From positions 41,218-105,217 of the forward strand of contig CAJJXG010000003.1 of the NCBI GenBank assembly GCA_905197045.1: a stretch of DNA of 64,000 nt, given 5' to 3'. Positions within the stretch are counted from its first letter, which is position 1, and every line of letters begins with the position of its first letter. This document shows, piece after piece, positions 9,605 through 18,693 of this stretch. The notes beneath the pieces were generated by a model, which was given only the letters and a program-made list of their open reading frames with translations, did not search any database and had not been told where the DNA came from. The position numbers and the translations under genes were made by a program. Source of the DNA: an uncultured Caryophanales bacterium (lineage in GTDB: Bacteria; Bacillota_I; Bacilli_A; RFN20; CAG-826).

Positions 9605-10516
9605 TTAAAAGTAGATTTTTTCATCAATATTAGGAATTTTAGGCGCACTGTCTAAAATAGTATATTTTTCATTTAATGTGGCTTCTGTGAAGTTTTTTCC
9701 GAAAACCCAAACATAATATGCTTCAGAAACATTCATTTCTAAAAGATTTAAATCTTTGTCAACATTGAATTCGACATGAACTTTTGTAAATTCTGGAGCA
9801 TTATCCAAACTCGACATTTGAATCATTTGCTTTGAATAGCGAATAACACTAGTTAAAGGATCTAAATCAAGCGAAATAGTATATCCATTTTCATTTTCAG
9901 TTATTGTTGAAGTATCTAATGTTGTTTTAGAAGAAATTATGTAAATTACTGGTTGAGATAAATTTCTTCCCCATGCATCTTCATATTGCTCAACAGTGAA
10001 TTCTTCTTTTGCTTCATATTGACCACTAATACCATTAGAGTCATTCTCTATTTGTCCATTATATATATCTACTTTATCGCCTTCTTGATAAAATCTTTTG
10101 GCAACCTTAACAAATGTAGATTCAGAAATGCTTTCATTAAAGAATTCATTATCACTTTTTATACTTCTACCATATGTAGTTTGAGTAACACCCATTGATT
10201 TAGCAGCCGAAGTAACACTACTTTCGGTATATTTATTTAAAGAATACTTATATATAGAGATATTAGCTAAATCACTTGGCGAATAATCAAGTGGATTTTT
10301 AGGATTAGCTAAATAATCTTCATAAAGTTTTTTGTTATTATCAGCATACCCTTCTTCATTTAATCCAGAATAATCAATTCCTTTAGGTGATAATTCAAAG
10401 GCAAGCAAAAAACCAGTAGCTACACCTACTGAAATTGCAAGTACTAGACCTATACAAGTTACAACAGTTCTTTTACTAGGTTTTTTAAATGTAATTTCTT
10501 TTTTACCAATCTTCAT
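9605..10516 (-). CDS. Single-pass membrane protein with extracellular domain, unknown
   Basis: 303 residues, not recognised. A Lys-rich cytoplasmic start (MKIGKKEITFKKPSKR) precedes one transmembrane helix (about 17-42), then an extracellular domain rich in Tyr, Ser and acidic residues. The topology is N-in/C-out and no lipobox is seen. It is the first gene of a two-gene minus-strand operon with the 966-residue surface protein and is divergent from the XRE-membrane regulator gene (148 bases between the starts). The arrangement suggests an envelope-localised pair under local control; the function is not visible. Confidence 0.6.
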   Translation of the reverse strand: MKIGKKEITFKKPSKRTVVTCIGLVLAISVGVATGFLLAFELSPKGIDYSGLNEEGYADNNKKLYEDYLANPKNPLDYSPSDLANISIYKYSLNKYTESSVTSAAKSMGVTQTTYGRSIKSDNEFFNESISESTFVKVAKRFYQEGDKVDIYNGQIENDSNGISGQYEAKEEFTVEQYEDAWGRNLSQPVIYIISSKTTLDTSTITENENGYTISLDLDPLTSVIRYSKQMIQMSSLDNAPEFTKVHVEFNVDKDLNLLEMNVSEAYYVWVFGKNFTEATLNEKYTILDSAPKIPNIDEKIYF

Positions 10517-10591
10517 AATAAAGTAGACCTTTCGGCCTTATTAATTTAATCAACATTGCAAAAATAAATCACGATAAGTTAAAAGAATTTT

Positions 10592-10619
10592 AAAGAGAGT
10601 TTAATCTCTAACTCTCTTT
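10592..10619. repeat. Perfect 10-bp inverted repeat between divergent genes
   Basis: AAAGAGAGTT and AACTCTCTTT flank an 8-base spacer and are followed by T residues, just upstream of the -35 box of the XRE gene. It could be a regulator operator for the divergent pair or a weak terminator that insulates the promoter. Confidence 0.5.
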
Positions 10620-10628
10620 TTAAGAGAA

Positions 10629-10657
10629 TTGACATATTTTTAACGATTATTTATGAT
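10629..10657 (+). promoter_or_regulatory. Consensus sigma-A promoter, leaderless arrangement
   Basis: TTGACA (10629-10634), 17-base spacer, TATGAT (10652-10657). The ATG at 10664 is 6 bases after the -10 box, which would put the transcription start at or next to the A of the start codon. No Shine-Dalgarno can fit. Confidence 0.8.
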
Positions 10658-10663
10658 ATTTTT

Positions 10664-11275
10664 ATGGAAGAAACGAAAGATATTAAAAAGATTGTAGCTA
10701 AAAACCTTGCAAATCTAAGGAAAAATAAAAAATTAACTCAAACTGAGTTAGCTGAACAGTTTGGATATAGTGATAAAGCTATTAGTAAATGGGAAAATGG
10801 TGACACTCTTCCAGATATTCAAACTCTTTACCAACTTTGTGAATTTTATAATGTTACTTTAGATTTTTTAGTTAACGAACAAGACTTTGAAGATAAAATT
10901 AAATACATCAATCACCTTAATAGAAAAGTAATTATCAATAACTCTATGATTGAACTTTTATATTGTTCTTTCGTTTGGATACTTGCTGTTATCATTTATA
11001 TTTATCTATTAATTTTTACTGAATTTGATTATTGGCAAATTTTCGTTTGGGCTCTTCCTGCAACTAGTCTTGTTATGCTACTTTTTTCAAAAGTTCGGAA
11101 ACAAAAAATATATACTTTTGTTGTAAGAAGCTTGTTCTTTTGGACTTTAGTTATAGCTTGTTACATCCAATTTATTCAATTTAATATTTGGCCATTATTC
11201 TTTTTAATGATTCCAATTCAGGTTGCTTTGATTTTAACAATAGCAATTAACGATAAATTAAAAATTATAAAATAA
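10664..11275 (+). CDS. XRE-family transcriptional regulator with C-terminal membrane domain
   Basis: 203 residues. Residues about 10-65 form an HTH of the XRE/Cro type (LTQTELAEQFGYSDKAISKWENG followed by LPDIQTLYQLCEFYNVTLDFL). The C-terminal half (about 96-195) has four hydrophobic segments. Membrane-tethered XRE regulators of this build are common in Bacillota and are thought to sense envelope or small-molecule cues. It is divergent from the two surface-protein genes and shares their intergenic region, so they are its likely targets, by inference. Transcribed from a near-consensus promoter with no leader. Confidence 0.85.
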   Translation: MEETKDIKKIVAKNLANLRKNKKLTQTELAEQFGYSDKAISKWENGDTLPDIQTLYQLCEFYNVTLDFLVNEQDFEDKIKYINHLNRKVIINNSMIELLYCSFVWILAVIIYIYLLIFTEFDYWQIFVWALPATSLVMLLFSKVRKQKIYTFVVRSLFFWTLVIACYIQFIQFNIWPLFFLMIPIQVALILTIAINDKLKIIK

Positions 11276-11301
11276 TGGCGCTACTTACATAACGCCATTA
11301 T
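11272..11301. terminator. Bidirectional hairpin between convergent genes
   Basis: ATAATGGCG and CGCCATTAT form a 9-bp stem overlapping the XRE stop codon, with T-rich sequence on both sides. It can serve both the XRE gene and the convergent acyl-CoA synthetase gene. Confidence 0.7.
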
Positions 11302-11327
11302 TAATTCGTTTTATTAATTATTATCTT

Positions 11328-12728
11328 TTATTTTTCTCTTTTACCAAATTTATATAGAGCATTCATTGCATTAACTGCTTGTTCAGCAGTTGGATAAGCA
11401 GGAATATTATGCTCTCTTAAAAGCTTAATAGCTTCATGACATTCCTCTCCGCCTTGGCAAATCATTATAAATGGTTTATTAAGTTCTTTTGTTGACTCAT
11501 AAACTTCTATAGCCGCTTTTGCTACTCCAATTACATCAGTAACAGCTGTTGGACAAATCGCACCAAGAACACCATCAACATTAGGATCTCTTAAAGCTTG
11601 TTGGAAAGCACCTTTATATTGAATTACTGTTGCAGTTCCTGAAATATCGACAGGATTTAAAGGTGAACCAAACATTGGCATATAAGCTCTAATTCTTTGA
11701 GCAAGCATTGGTGAAATTTCTTTTAATTCATGAAGAGGCATTCCAAGTCTTTCAAAATGATCACAGCTTAATAATCCTGCGCCTCCTCCATTTGTAATCA
11801 TTACAACTTTGTCGCCTTTTAAAGGAGGCAAATAGCCTAAAGCTAAAGAAACATCAAGGAATTCTTGCCATGTTTCTACTCTTATTGCACCTGCATCTTT
11901 TATTACTTTGTCGTAATATTCATCACCATTAGGGTTTTCACTAGCGGTATGAGCAAAAGCAGCTTTTACACCAATCTTACTTCCACCAACTTTTATAACA
12001 ACAATAGGTTTATTAACTTTTTTACAACTTGAAATAAAAGCTTCAGGAGAATCAAGGCCTTCAATATAAATGGCTAAACACTTTGTATGAGGATCTTCTC
12101 CTGCATATTCAATAAATTCAGAAAAATCTACATCAGCTTTATTACCTAATCCAACAAAGAAGGACATTCCAAAATGGTCAGCTTGACTTGTACCTAAAGC
12201 AGCAAGTAAATTGGCACCTGATTGAGAAATCATTGCTATTGGTCCTTCAACAGGTAAATATGGGATAAAACCACAATTAAAGTGTTGATATGGTGAACCT
12301 AAACCTACTAAGTTAGGTCCAATAAATGGGAGTTTTGCTTCTCGACATGTGTTGACTATATCATTTTGTAATTTTTCTCTACCAATCTCTTTAAATGCGC
12401 TGGTTGCAACAACTAAAACTTTTGCTTTTATCGCAATTGCATCATTAACTATTTGAGTAACAAGGTGAGCAGGTACTGCAACAAAAACTAAATCAACACT
12501 TTCATTTATTTCTTTTAGTGTGTGATAACATTTTAAACCTAAAATTTGATCAGCTCTTGGGTTAACTGGATATAATTTTCCTTTAAATCCCCATTTCATA
12601 AGTTCGTAAACAACTTTATAGCCGACTTTTGTTGGATATCTACTTGCACCGACAACAGCAATTGAAGAAGGATTCAAAGCATACTTTAAATTTTTAACTA
12701 CATAATCTCTAGCTTCTAAAATTTTCAT
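11328..12728 (-). CDS. NDP-forming acyl-CoA synthetase, alpha subunit-like (CoA-binding + ligase domains)
   Basis: 466 residues. N-terminal CoA-binding Rossmann domain (IAVVGASRYPTKVGYKV, then GKLYPVNPRADQILG), followed by two succinyl-CoA-ligase-like flavodoxin domains; FAHTASENPNGD near residue 250 holds the His that is phosphorylated in this family (usually SHTGSLAG). The ATP-grasp beta subunit is absent from the protein and from this window, so the enzyme is either alpha-only, partnered elsewhere, or has another role. The GTG at 12737 lies inside AGGAGGTG; ATG 12728 is 8 bases after it and is the likely start. Directly follows (12-base gap) a tandem Lrp-like gene, and the two are probably one operon. 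Confidence 0.85.
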   Translation of the reverse strand: MKILEARDYVVKNLKYALNPSSIAVVGASRYPTKVGYKVVYELMKWGFKGKLYPVNPRADQILGLKCYHTLKEINESVDLVFVAVPAHLVTQIVNDAIAIKAKVLVVATSAFKEIGREKLQNDIVNTCREAKLPFIGPNLVGLGSPYQHFNCGFIPYLPVEGPIAMISQSGANLLAALGTSQADHFGMSFFVGLGNKADVDFSEFIEYAGEDPHTKCLAIYIEGLDSPEAFISSCKKVNKPIVVIKVGGSKIGVKAAFAHTASENPNGDEYYDKVIKDAGAIRVETWQEFLDVSLALGYLPPLKGDKVVMITNGGGAGLLSCDHFERLGMPLHELKEISPMLAQRIRAYMPMFGSPLNPVDISGTATVIQYKGAFQQALRDPNVDGVLGAICPTAVTDVIGVAKAAIEVYESTKELNKPFIMICQGGEECHEAIKLLREHNIPAYPTAEQAVNAMNALYKFGKREK

Positions 12729-12740
12729 ATCTTGCACCTC

Positions 12741-13916
12741 CTATTCTTTGCTTCTATCAAGTAGGACATCATCTGTAAAAATACATTCTTCATAGAATCC
12801 ATTTTTGTCATCAAGACGACATGTCCATCTTCTAAATTGGCGTGGAGAATTTGCCTCTAATACTTCAATAACCTCGCCATAACTTAATATTTTTTCTCTA
12901 ATTTTATCAATATCAGTTATGCCTTCGTATGCTGAAAGGACAAAGTTATGATGGGCATCCGAGCAATCAAAAATGTTTTCAAAAGAAGGATCTTTTGCAA
13001 GTTCATCACAAATTTGTTCAACTCGATAAGTTGGAGTATTTTGGAAAAGAGAGACAACAAAGAAATGTAACTTCAATCCTAAACTTGCATAGTTAAAATA
13101 AATCATTGGAATTATTGTTTTTTGATCATCGACAATTTTAGCTATATCAGTTCTCATTTCTTTAGCATCAAGTCCAGAAAGTTTTGCTAATACATCATAG
13201 TCGAACATGTTTACAATGCTGCCACAATTATTAATAGCATCAATAATAGCAAAATCATATTTATCCATCTTCTTTTGAATTTTTAAAACATTCTTTAATT
13301 GTTCTTCACTCCAAAAATAATGACGGTAATCTTCTTTACAATCAAACATGTTTACATGAGATTCTCTAACTAATCTTCTAATTGGTAAAATATGAACATA
13401 TTCGACGCATCTATTAAATCTAAATTTATCTAAAACACCATAAATAAGATTATCTAAATTTCTCATATGGTTTCCATTAAAATAATCAAAGTTTCCACCT
13501 TCTTCCATCATATAACCAGTGCAGATTTGATCATTGTCTTGGAACCATTTAGTTAAAGCTTCTCTTTCTTCTTTAGTGGTATCATCTTTTAACTTAACTA
13601 ACCAATAATAAAGTCCAAATCCCATAATTCCAACATAGGAATTTGATACAAGCATAAAAAGTTTCTCATCATACATTCTTTTTATACGTTTTGCGACTTC
13701 ATCTTTATTTAGTCCAACTTTTTTTGCAATATAAGCTAGATTAAATACTTCAGGATAGACTTGGTAAAAAGATTTAGCGATGTTAAAGGCAACAAATTCT
13801 TTAGCATCTTTTGCCACAACTCCTGGTTCTAAAAACGCACAACCTTTAGGGGCTATATTATAGTCTTTGAAATAAGCTTGTTGCTCATCCGTCCCTATTT
13901 TATATTGTTTTTCCAT
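12741..13916 (-). CDS. Tandem Lrp/AsnC-like protein (two HTH + effector modules), putative
   Basis: 391 residues. I see two similar halves: each begins with an HTH-like stretch (YPEVFNLAYIAKKVGLNKDE near 55-75; DYDVLAKLSGLDAKEMRTDI near 240-260) followed by a roughly 100-residue alpha/beta segment resembling a RAM effector domain (LYYWLVKLK; KLHFFVVSLF). That fits a duplicated Lrp/AsnC protein, possibly sensing an amino acid or acyl-CoA. It is the first gene of an operon with the acyl-CoA synthetase subunit, and GGAGGATTAAAG precedes the ATG. Duplicated Lrp proteins are unusual; the assignment is by pattern and only moderately sure. Confidence 0.5.
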   Translation of the reverse strand: MEKQYKIGTDEQQAYFKDYNIAPKGCAFLEPGVVAKDAKEFVAFNIAKSFYQVYPEVFNLAYIAKKVGLNKDEVAKRIKRMYDEKLFMLVSNSYVGIMGFGLYYWLVKLKDDTTKEEREALTKWFQDNDQICTGYMMEEGGNFDYFNGNHMRNLDNLIYGVLDKFRFNRCVEYVHILPIRRLVRESHVNMFDCKEDYRHYFWSEEQLKNVLKIQKKMDKYDFAIIDAINNCGSIVNMFDYDVLAKLSGLDAKEMRTDIAKIVDDQKTIIPMIYFNYASLGLKLHFFVVSLFQNTPTYRVEQICDELAKDPSFENIFDCSDAHHNFVLSAYEGITDIDKIREKILSYGEVIEVLEANSPRQFRRWTCRLDDKNGFYEECIFTDDVLLDRSKE

Positions 13917-14064
13917 GTAATCTTTAATCCTCCATTATTACTATTTGAAAAACTAATTTTAGGAATGGTTTTTACATTTCTAATTACTTTTATTGTAGCA
14001 CTAGAAAATTAGTATGTTATCACTAAAATTGTAAAATTTATTAAGTGAAAATTTAGAGATGAGT

Positions 14065-14214
14065 TTATTCTTCTTTTTTTCTTAAATAAAATTCGTAGAG
14101 GATTGGAGGCACAATAGAAAACACATAAAGGAAAGGAAGTAAAAAAAGATAAATTGAAGAAAAAATAGTCGATATTATTAAAGCGATTAAAGAAAAGATG
14201 AATAAAGATATCAA
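14065..14214 (-). CDS. Possible small membrane protein (TTG start, weak)
   Basis: Within the 357-base gap 13917-14273 an open frame on the minus strand encodes about 49 residues: a long hydrophobic run with two probable membrane helices and a charged end (EFYLRKKEE). It has no ATG; TTG 14214 or an ATT further up would be the start, and no ribosome binding site is seen. It follows the esterase gene by about 60 bases. It may be a real small membrane protein or a decayed gene. Nothing else is seen in this gap. Confidence 0.2.
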   Translation of the reverse strand: MISLFIFSLIALIISTIFSSIYLFLLPFLYVFSIVPPILYEFYLRKKEE

Positions 14215-14273
14215 AAAAAATGATTTAATTATATAAAGGCACTAAATTTTTATAAGCACTTTTTCGGTACAGA

Positions 14274-14933
14274 TTAATTAGACAGTAAATAAGCAATGCA
14301 TTTTGCAACTCGCAATGGTTCATCTTGAAAATGATTACCTTTATTAAATTCAAATTTTGAATTAGAAATTTTAGATGAAATTCTATCAAAAATGATAAGC
14401 GAATTAGCCTCTACTTGAGACATTATTTTATTTTTTGTCTTCTTTTCTTTATCGCCTAAAGACATATAAAATGTTGAAATACTATGCAAAACCTCATTAT
14501 ATTTGATAAATTCAACAAAATTTGGATACCATAAGCTCCCTGAAACTGAGCCTATTTTCAAAAAGGCGTCAGTGTTAAAAAGAGCATAAACTGCAAATAA
14601 TCCAGCCATAGAATAGCCAACTAAGACATTATAAATAGGTCTAATGTTTTCTTTTGTAGTCACTTCTTTAATTAATTTTAAAATAACTAACTCCAAGAAA
14701 TCTTTAGCTTCTCCTTTAAAATCAGAGGCTCCTTTAAATATAGTAGAAGCTTTATATGGAGAAAGATTATTGTTCCATTCAAAACCATAAATAGTTAATA
14801 AAGAAAAGTCTTTATCAGTTAATAACTTTACTTTCTCTATAATTTGAGAAGCGTTATCTTCAAATGATGGGATAACAATTAATGGCGCTTCTTTACTTTC
14901 GCCTTCTTTAAATGAAAACTTATAACTAAACAT
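14274..14933 (-). CDS. Putative esterase (enterochelin esterase/esterase-D-like alpha/beta hydrolase)
   Basis: 219 residues with nucleophile elbow G106-Y-S108-M-A-G, the segment KIGSVSGSLWYPNF downstream of it, an Asp candidate in SLGDKEKK and a late His in KGNHFQDE. This is the layout of PF00756-type esterases (IroE/Fes/esterase D). No signal peptide, so cytoplasmic. The start is 1 base after the ZIP transporter stop, with only a weak TTAGG site, so it depends on translational coupling. Co-expression with a divalent-metal transporter would fit a role in releasing metal from an ester-linked chelator, as IroE does; that is inference. Confidence 0.75.
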   Translation of the reverse strand: MFSYKFSFKEGESKEAPLIVIPSFEDNASQIIEKVKLLTDKDFSLLTIYGFEWNNNLSPYKASTIFKGASDFKGEAKDFLELVILKLIKEVTTKENIRPIYNVLVGYSMAGLFAVYALFNTDAFLKIGSVSGSLWYPNFVEFIKYNEVLHSISTFYMSLGDKEKKTKNKIMSQVEANSLIIFDRISSKISNSKFEFNKGNHFQDEPLRVAKCIAYLLSN

Positions 14934-14934
14934 G

Positions 14935-15741
14935 CTAGCCTAATAATACATCAAGAGCCATCATTAATAAAAAGCCAAAAACAAAAGCAATAATTCCATA
15001 ATGATTTTTGCCTTCTCCGCTTACTGCCGTTGGAATTAAATCTTCAATTGTGACATAAATCATACATCCTGCCGCTAAAGCAAGAGCCCAAGGCATCAAA
15101 GGTTCAATAAAGTAAGCTAAAATTACTCCAAAAATGGCAAATATTGGTTCAACTGCTCCACTAAAAACGCCATAAGCAAAAGCTTTATTAGTAGAATGAG
15201 TTTCATCTTTAAAAGGAAGAGAGACAATTGCTCCTTCAGGAACATTTTGAATAGCAATTCCTAAACTTAACATCATTGCTGAAGAAAGTTGAATCCAAAG
15301 ATCTTGTCCTTCATTTAAACCAGCTAAAGCAACTCCAAAAATTACTCCAACAGATAATCCTTCAGGAATGTTATGAATTAAAACGGCTAAAAACATTTTT
15401 TGTTTTCTGTTTAATCGATTTGTTTTTATGCCTTCTTCGTAATGATCTTGATTATGTATATGAGGAATTAAATGATCAATTGCTAAAAGTAAGCCCACTC
15501 CTAAAATAAAAGCAATGATAACAACAAGAATTGTTGGCATATACTCAGTTTTATATTCAAGAGCAGGTAAAATTAGACCAAAAATAGAGGCTGCAAACAT
15601 TACTCCTGCTGCAAAACCATTAAAAATTTTATTTAAGTTAACTCCGATTCCTTTATTTTTAAATAAATATATTAACGCGGAGCCTAAAGTTGTTCCAATA
15701 AATGGAATAATTAAACCTAAAAATGTTATAAAAATACTCAT
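14935..15741 (-). CDS. ZIP family divalent metal transporter
   Basis: 268 residues, about eight membrane segments. Signature metal-site helices are present: H123-N-I-P-E127-G (helix 4) and N166-V-P-E169-G-A (helix 5). A His-rich cytoplasmic loop (AIDHLIPHIHNQDH, about 88-100) lies before helix 4, the usual regulatory loop. Imports Zn2+, Fe2+ or Mn2+. No Shine-Dalgarno precedes the ATG; a TATTAT box lies 6 bases upstream of it, so it may be leaderless. First gene of a two-gene operon with the esterase. Confidence 0.92.
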   Translation of the reverse strand: MSIFITFLGLIIPFIGTTLGSALIYLFKNKGIGVNLNKIFNGFAAGVMFAASIFGLILPALEYKTEYMPTILVVIIAFILGVGLLLAIDHLIPHIHNQDHYEEGIKTNRLNRKQKMFLAVLIHNIPEGLSVGVIFGVALAGLNEGQDLWIQLSSAMMLSLGIAIQNVPEGAIVSLPFKDETHSTNKAFAYGVFSGAVEPIFAIFGVILAYFIEPLMPWALALAAGCMIYVTIEDLIPTAVSGEGKNHYGIIAFVFGFLLMMALDVLLG

Positions 15742-15786
15742 GTGTTAATAATAGCAATACTTATGATTTATTAAAGAAATGTGCAA

Positions 15787-17448
15787 TTATTTTTGATTTT
15801 TTATGAATTCTTGATCTTCAAAAAAGGATTGATATATGCGATAACCTCCAGCCAAGTGTTTGCACTTATAGCCTCTTTGAACAAGTATTCTTAAAGCAAT
15901 ATAACTTCTTAAAGCACTTTGACAGTTCAAATAAATATTTTTGTTTTTATCAATTAAATCAAGCTTGTCTCTTAATTCATCAAGAGGAATATTTATAAAA
16001 TTAGGTATATGACCTTCTTTATATTCATTTTCACTTCTAACATCAATGAAAAGGTTATTACTATCTTTTTGTAATGTTTCTATCTCTTCAAAATAAAATT
16101 GATCCACTAATCCATTTTTTAAATTTTCTGCTATAAAACCAATCATATTTATTGGATCTTTTGCTGAGCCAAAAGGTGGCGCATAGGAAAGTTCAGCATT
16201 AGCCAAATCATAAACTTTCATATTTCCTTTTATGGCCATCGCTAAAACATCAATTCTTTTATCAACGCCTTCTTCTCCAACAATTTGAGCGCCTAATATC
16301 TTATAATCAGTTTTATTAAAAAGAACTTTAATATTTAAAATCGAGGAACCTGGATAATATGACGCATGGTTTGTTGGACAAAGATAAATCTTTTCATAAG
16401 GAATTTTTTTATTAATTAATTGCTCTTCATTAAATCCAGTAGAAGCTGCGCTTAAATTAAACAATTTTAAAATAGATGTACCTAAAGCTTTAATATCATT
16501 TTTCTTATTTAAAAGAAAATAACTTGCTAACTCTCTTCCTTCTCGATTTGCAAATCCAGCTAAAGGAATGCTTACTCGCGAATTGTCAATTAAAGAATCT
16601 AACGCAATTACATCGCCTAAAGCATAAATATTATCATCGCTAGTTTTATAGTTTTCGTTAATTTTAATTGTTCCACGAATGTCTAAATCAAGATTAGCAT
16701 TTTTTGCTAAAGCTGAATTTGGCTTTACTCCAATTGCTTGAATTAATAAATCGGAAACAATCGTTTCATTTTCTAATTTAATAATAACTTTATCATCATC
16801 TTCATTTACTTTTTTAACCATTTTATTAAGGAGCAATTTGACACCATTTTTCCTTAATTCATGATGAATGAAAGAAGCCATCTCGCTATCAAGATTTGCT
16901 AATACATGGGATTTTCCTTCGATCAATGTTACTTTAATTCCAGCATGCACAAGATTTTCAGCTATTTCTAAACCGATAAAGCCACCACCAATTATAGTCG
17001 CCTTTTTAACGTTTAATTTATTAATAATATCTTTAATTTTTATACTATCTTCAACCGTTTTAAGCTCGTGCATTCTTCTAGAATTTTTCGTTAATTTTAT
17101 CGCTTCACTTCCAGGAGCTAAAATTAAACGATCGTAATTATCGTAAAATTCTTCACCATTTATTAAATTTTTAACTTTAATTCGCTTTTCTTCTTTTTCA
17201 ATAAAAATAACTTCATGAGATACATAAACATCAATATTAAAACGTGCCTTTAAACTTGCTGGAGTTTGTAATGTTAATTTACTCTTATCATCAATAACTG
17301 AAGAAATATAATAAGGTAAACCACAATTTGCATATGATACAAAATTTGTCTTTTCATAAATTATAATTTCAGCAAACTCATCCAATCTTCTTAATCGACA
17401 GGCAAATGATGCTCCGGCAGCAACGCCTCCCACAATGATATATCGCAT
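15787..17448 (-). CDS. CoA-disulfide reductase with fused rhodanese domain
   Basis: 553 residues: FAD/NAD(P)-binding pyridine nucleotide-disulfide oxidoreductase (1-440) with a C-terminal rhodanese (about 455-553). IVGGVAAGASFA is the FAD-binding loop; SYANCGLPYY carries the single active Cys (C42) typical of CoA-disulfide reductase/NADH oxidase; GGGFIGLEIAENL is the NAD loop. The rhodanese catalytic Cys is C509 in YLNCQSALRSY. The fusion (CoADR-RHD) is known for reducing CoA disulfide, persulfides and polysulfides and for keeping cytosolic thiols reduced. AGAGGAGC precedes the ATG. Stands alone between the ZIP and glycerate kinase genes. Confidence 0.93.
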   Translation of the reverse strand: MRYIIVGGVAAGASFACRLRRLDEFAEIIIYEKTNFVSYANCGLPYYISSVIDDKSKLTLQTPASLKARFNIDVYVSHEVIFIEKEEKRIKVKNLINGEEFYDNYDRLILAPGSEAIKLTKNSRRMHELKTVEDSIKIKDIINKLNVKKATIIGGGFIGLEIAENLVHAGIKVTLIEGKSHVLANLDSEMASFIHHELRKNGVKLLLNKMVKKVNEDDDKVIIKLENETIVSDLLIQAIGVKPNSALAKNANLDLDIRGTIKINENYKTSDDNIYALGDVIALDSLIDNSRVSIPLAGFANREGRELASYFLLNKKNDIKALGTSILKLFNLSAASTGFNEEQLINKKIPYEKIYLCPTNHASYYPGSSILNIKVLFNKTDYKILGAQIVGEEGVDKRIDVLAMAIKGNMKVYDLANAELSYAPPFGSAKDPINMIGFIAENLKNGLVDQFYFEEIETLQKDSNNLFIDVRSENEYKEGHIPNFINIPLDELRDKLDLIDKNKNIYLNCQSALRSYIALRILVQRGYKCKHLAGGYRIYQSFFEDQEFIKNQK

Positions 17449-17610
17449 ATTTCCGCTCCTCTTTTTGTGATTTTATATTATCAAAAAGCCATTAAATAAT
17501 CATAAATATGCATTTTAAACCATCAAAATAACCTTAGTTATTTCCGTGTAAAAAATAAAAAATACTAGGTTTTTGCGGGCTTTTAACACATATTATTGGT
17601 ATTTTAAAAA

Positions 17611-18693
17611 TCAATTTAAAGAAAAATCATTTTTAACTGTAAGAATTAAATCCTTTAAATATTTATGAGTATTACTCATCGCTTCTTTTTCATCAACTTT
17701 TAAATCATCCATTATCGAATATAGATTTGTTTTATAACTCGTTTTATTTTGACCAGTTAAAATTATTACTTTATTTTTATCTGTTAAGTTTAAAATTTGG
17801 CCAACTATCTTTTTATGAAAAGATTGCTCATCGAAAGATCCTTCACCAGTAATAATAAAATCAAAATTATTCTTAATTTCATTATAGTTGATTAACGATA
17901 AAGCAAACTCACTTCCTTGGAAATATTCTGCTTTTAATAAATGTTTGAGAATAAAACTTATTCCTCCAGCTGCACCATCTCCAACTTCATCATTAAGATT
18001 TATTAAACTTTCCTTTAATAAGTTTTTAAAATGGATGAAGCATTCTTCTAAAATCAAAATATCATTATTACTTGCGCCTTTTTGTTTAGCAAAAACAAAA
18101 TTAGCTCCATTTTTTCCAATTAAAGGATTATCGACATCACTTATTAAGCTTATTTTGTAATTTAATTTTTCAAACGAATCAAAGTTTACTTTGTTAACAT
18201 TTAAAATATCTTTAACTGAGTTAATTTTAACCTCTTTGTTTTCTTTATAAAATTTTACACCAAGCGCAATAAGCATACCAATTCCACAATCAGAGGTTGA
18301 ACTTCCACCTAAGCCAATAAAAAGATTCTTAATATGAAAAGAATTTAATGTTTTTAACACTTCACCTATTCCATAGCTTAAACGAGTAAAAATATTGCCT
18401 TTTTCTTTATATGAATAGTTAATAACATCTTTGCTTTCAAAATATGCATTATTATTCTCATCAAGCAAAATATTAATATTTATCTCTTCTTTTAAAGGAG
18501 AAAATGTTTTTATTTGAATTTTCTTGGAGCTTTTAATAGCATCTATAAAATCTAAAAATCCATCTCCACCATCAGAAATTGGTAGATAAGTCGACTCACT
18601 TAAAAAAGCAGATAAAAATTTTCCAAGTTCTTTAGATGAAGCATTTTTTGAACCTTTAAAACTATCAATTAATATCAAACATTTTTTACTCAT
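17611..18693 (-). CDS. glxK: Glycerate kinase (GlxK/GarK family)
   Basis: Phosphorylates D-glycerate to 2- or 3-phosphoglycerate. 360 residues, family-typical. Seen: N-terminal LILIDSFKGSKNA, SDGGDGFLDF, the Gly-rich GLGGSSTSDCGIGML, GDGAAGG and GEGSFDEQS near the C terminus, all conserved in this family. The ATG immediately follows the TAA of the GNAT gene, so the two are translationally coupled. The neighbours do not show where glycerate comes from. Confidence 0.93.
   Translation of the reverse strand: MSKKCLILIDSFKGSKNASSKELGKFLSAFLSESTYLPISDGGDGFLDFIDAIKSSKKIQIKTFSPLKEEININILLDENNNAYFESKDVINYSYKEKGNIFTRLSYGIGEVLKTLNSFHIKNLFIGLGGSSTSDCGIGMLIALGVKFYKENKEVKINSVKDILNVNKVNFDSFEKLNYKISLISDVDNPLIGKNGANFVFAKQKGASNNDILILEECFIHFKNLLKESLINLNDEVGDGAAGGISFILKHLLKAEYFQGSEFALSLINYNEIKNNFDFIITGEGSFDEQSFHKKIVGQILNLTDKNKVIILTGQNKTSYKTNLYSIMDDLKVDEKEAMSNTHKYLKDLILTVKNDFSLN

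Noticed and set aside
10592..10619. Hairpin read as a terminator
   Set aside because: It sits between two divergent genes with nothing transcribed into it; I list it as an inverted repeat of unknown role instead.
15276..15748. Plus-strand frames opposite the ZIP transporter
   Set aside because: Shadows of the transporter's codon pattern; no start signals and overlap a well-supported gene.
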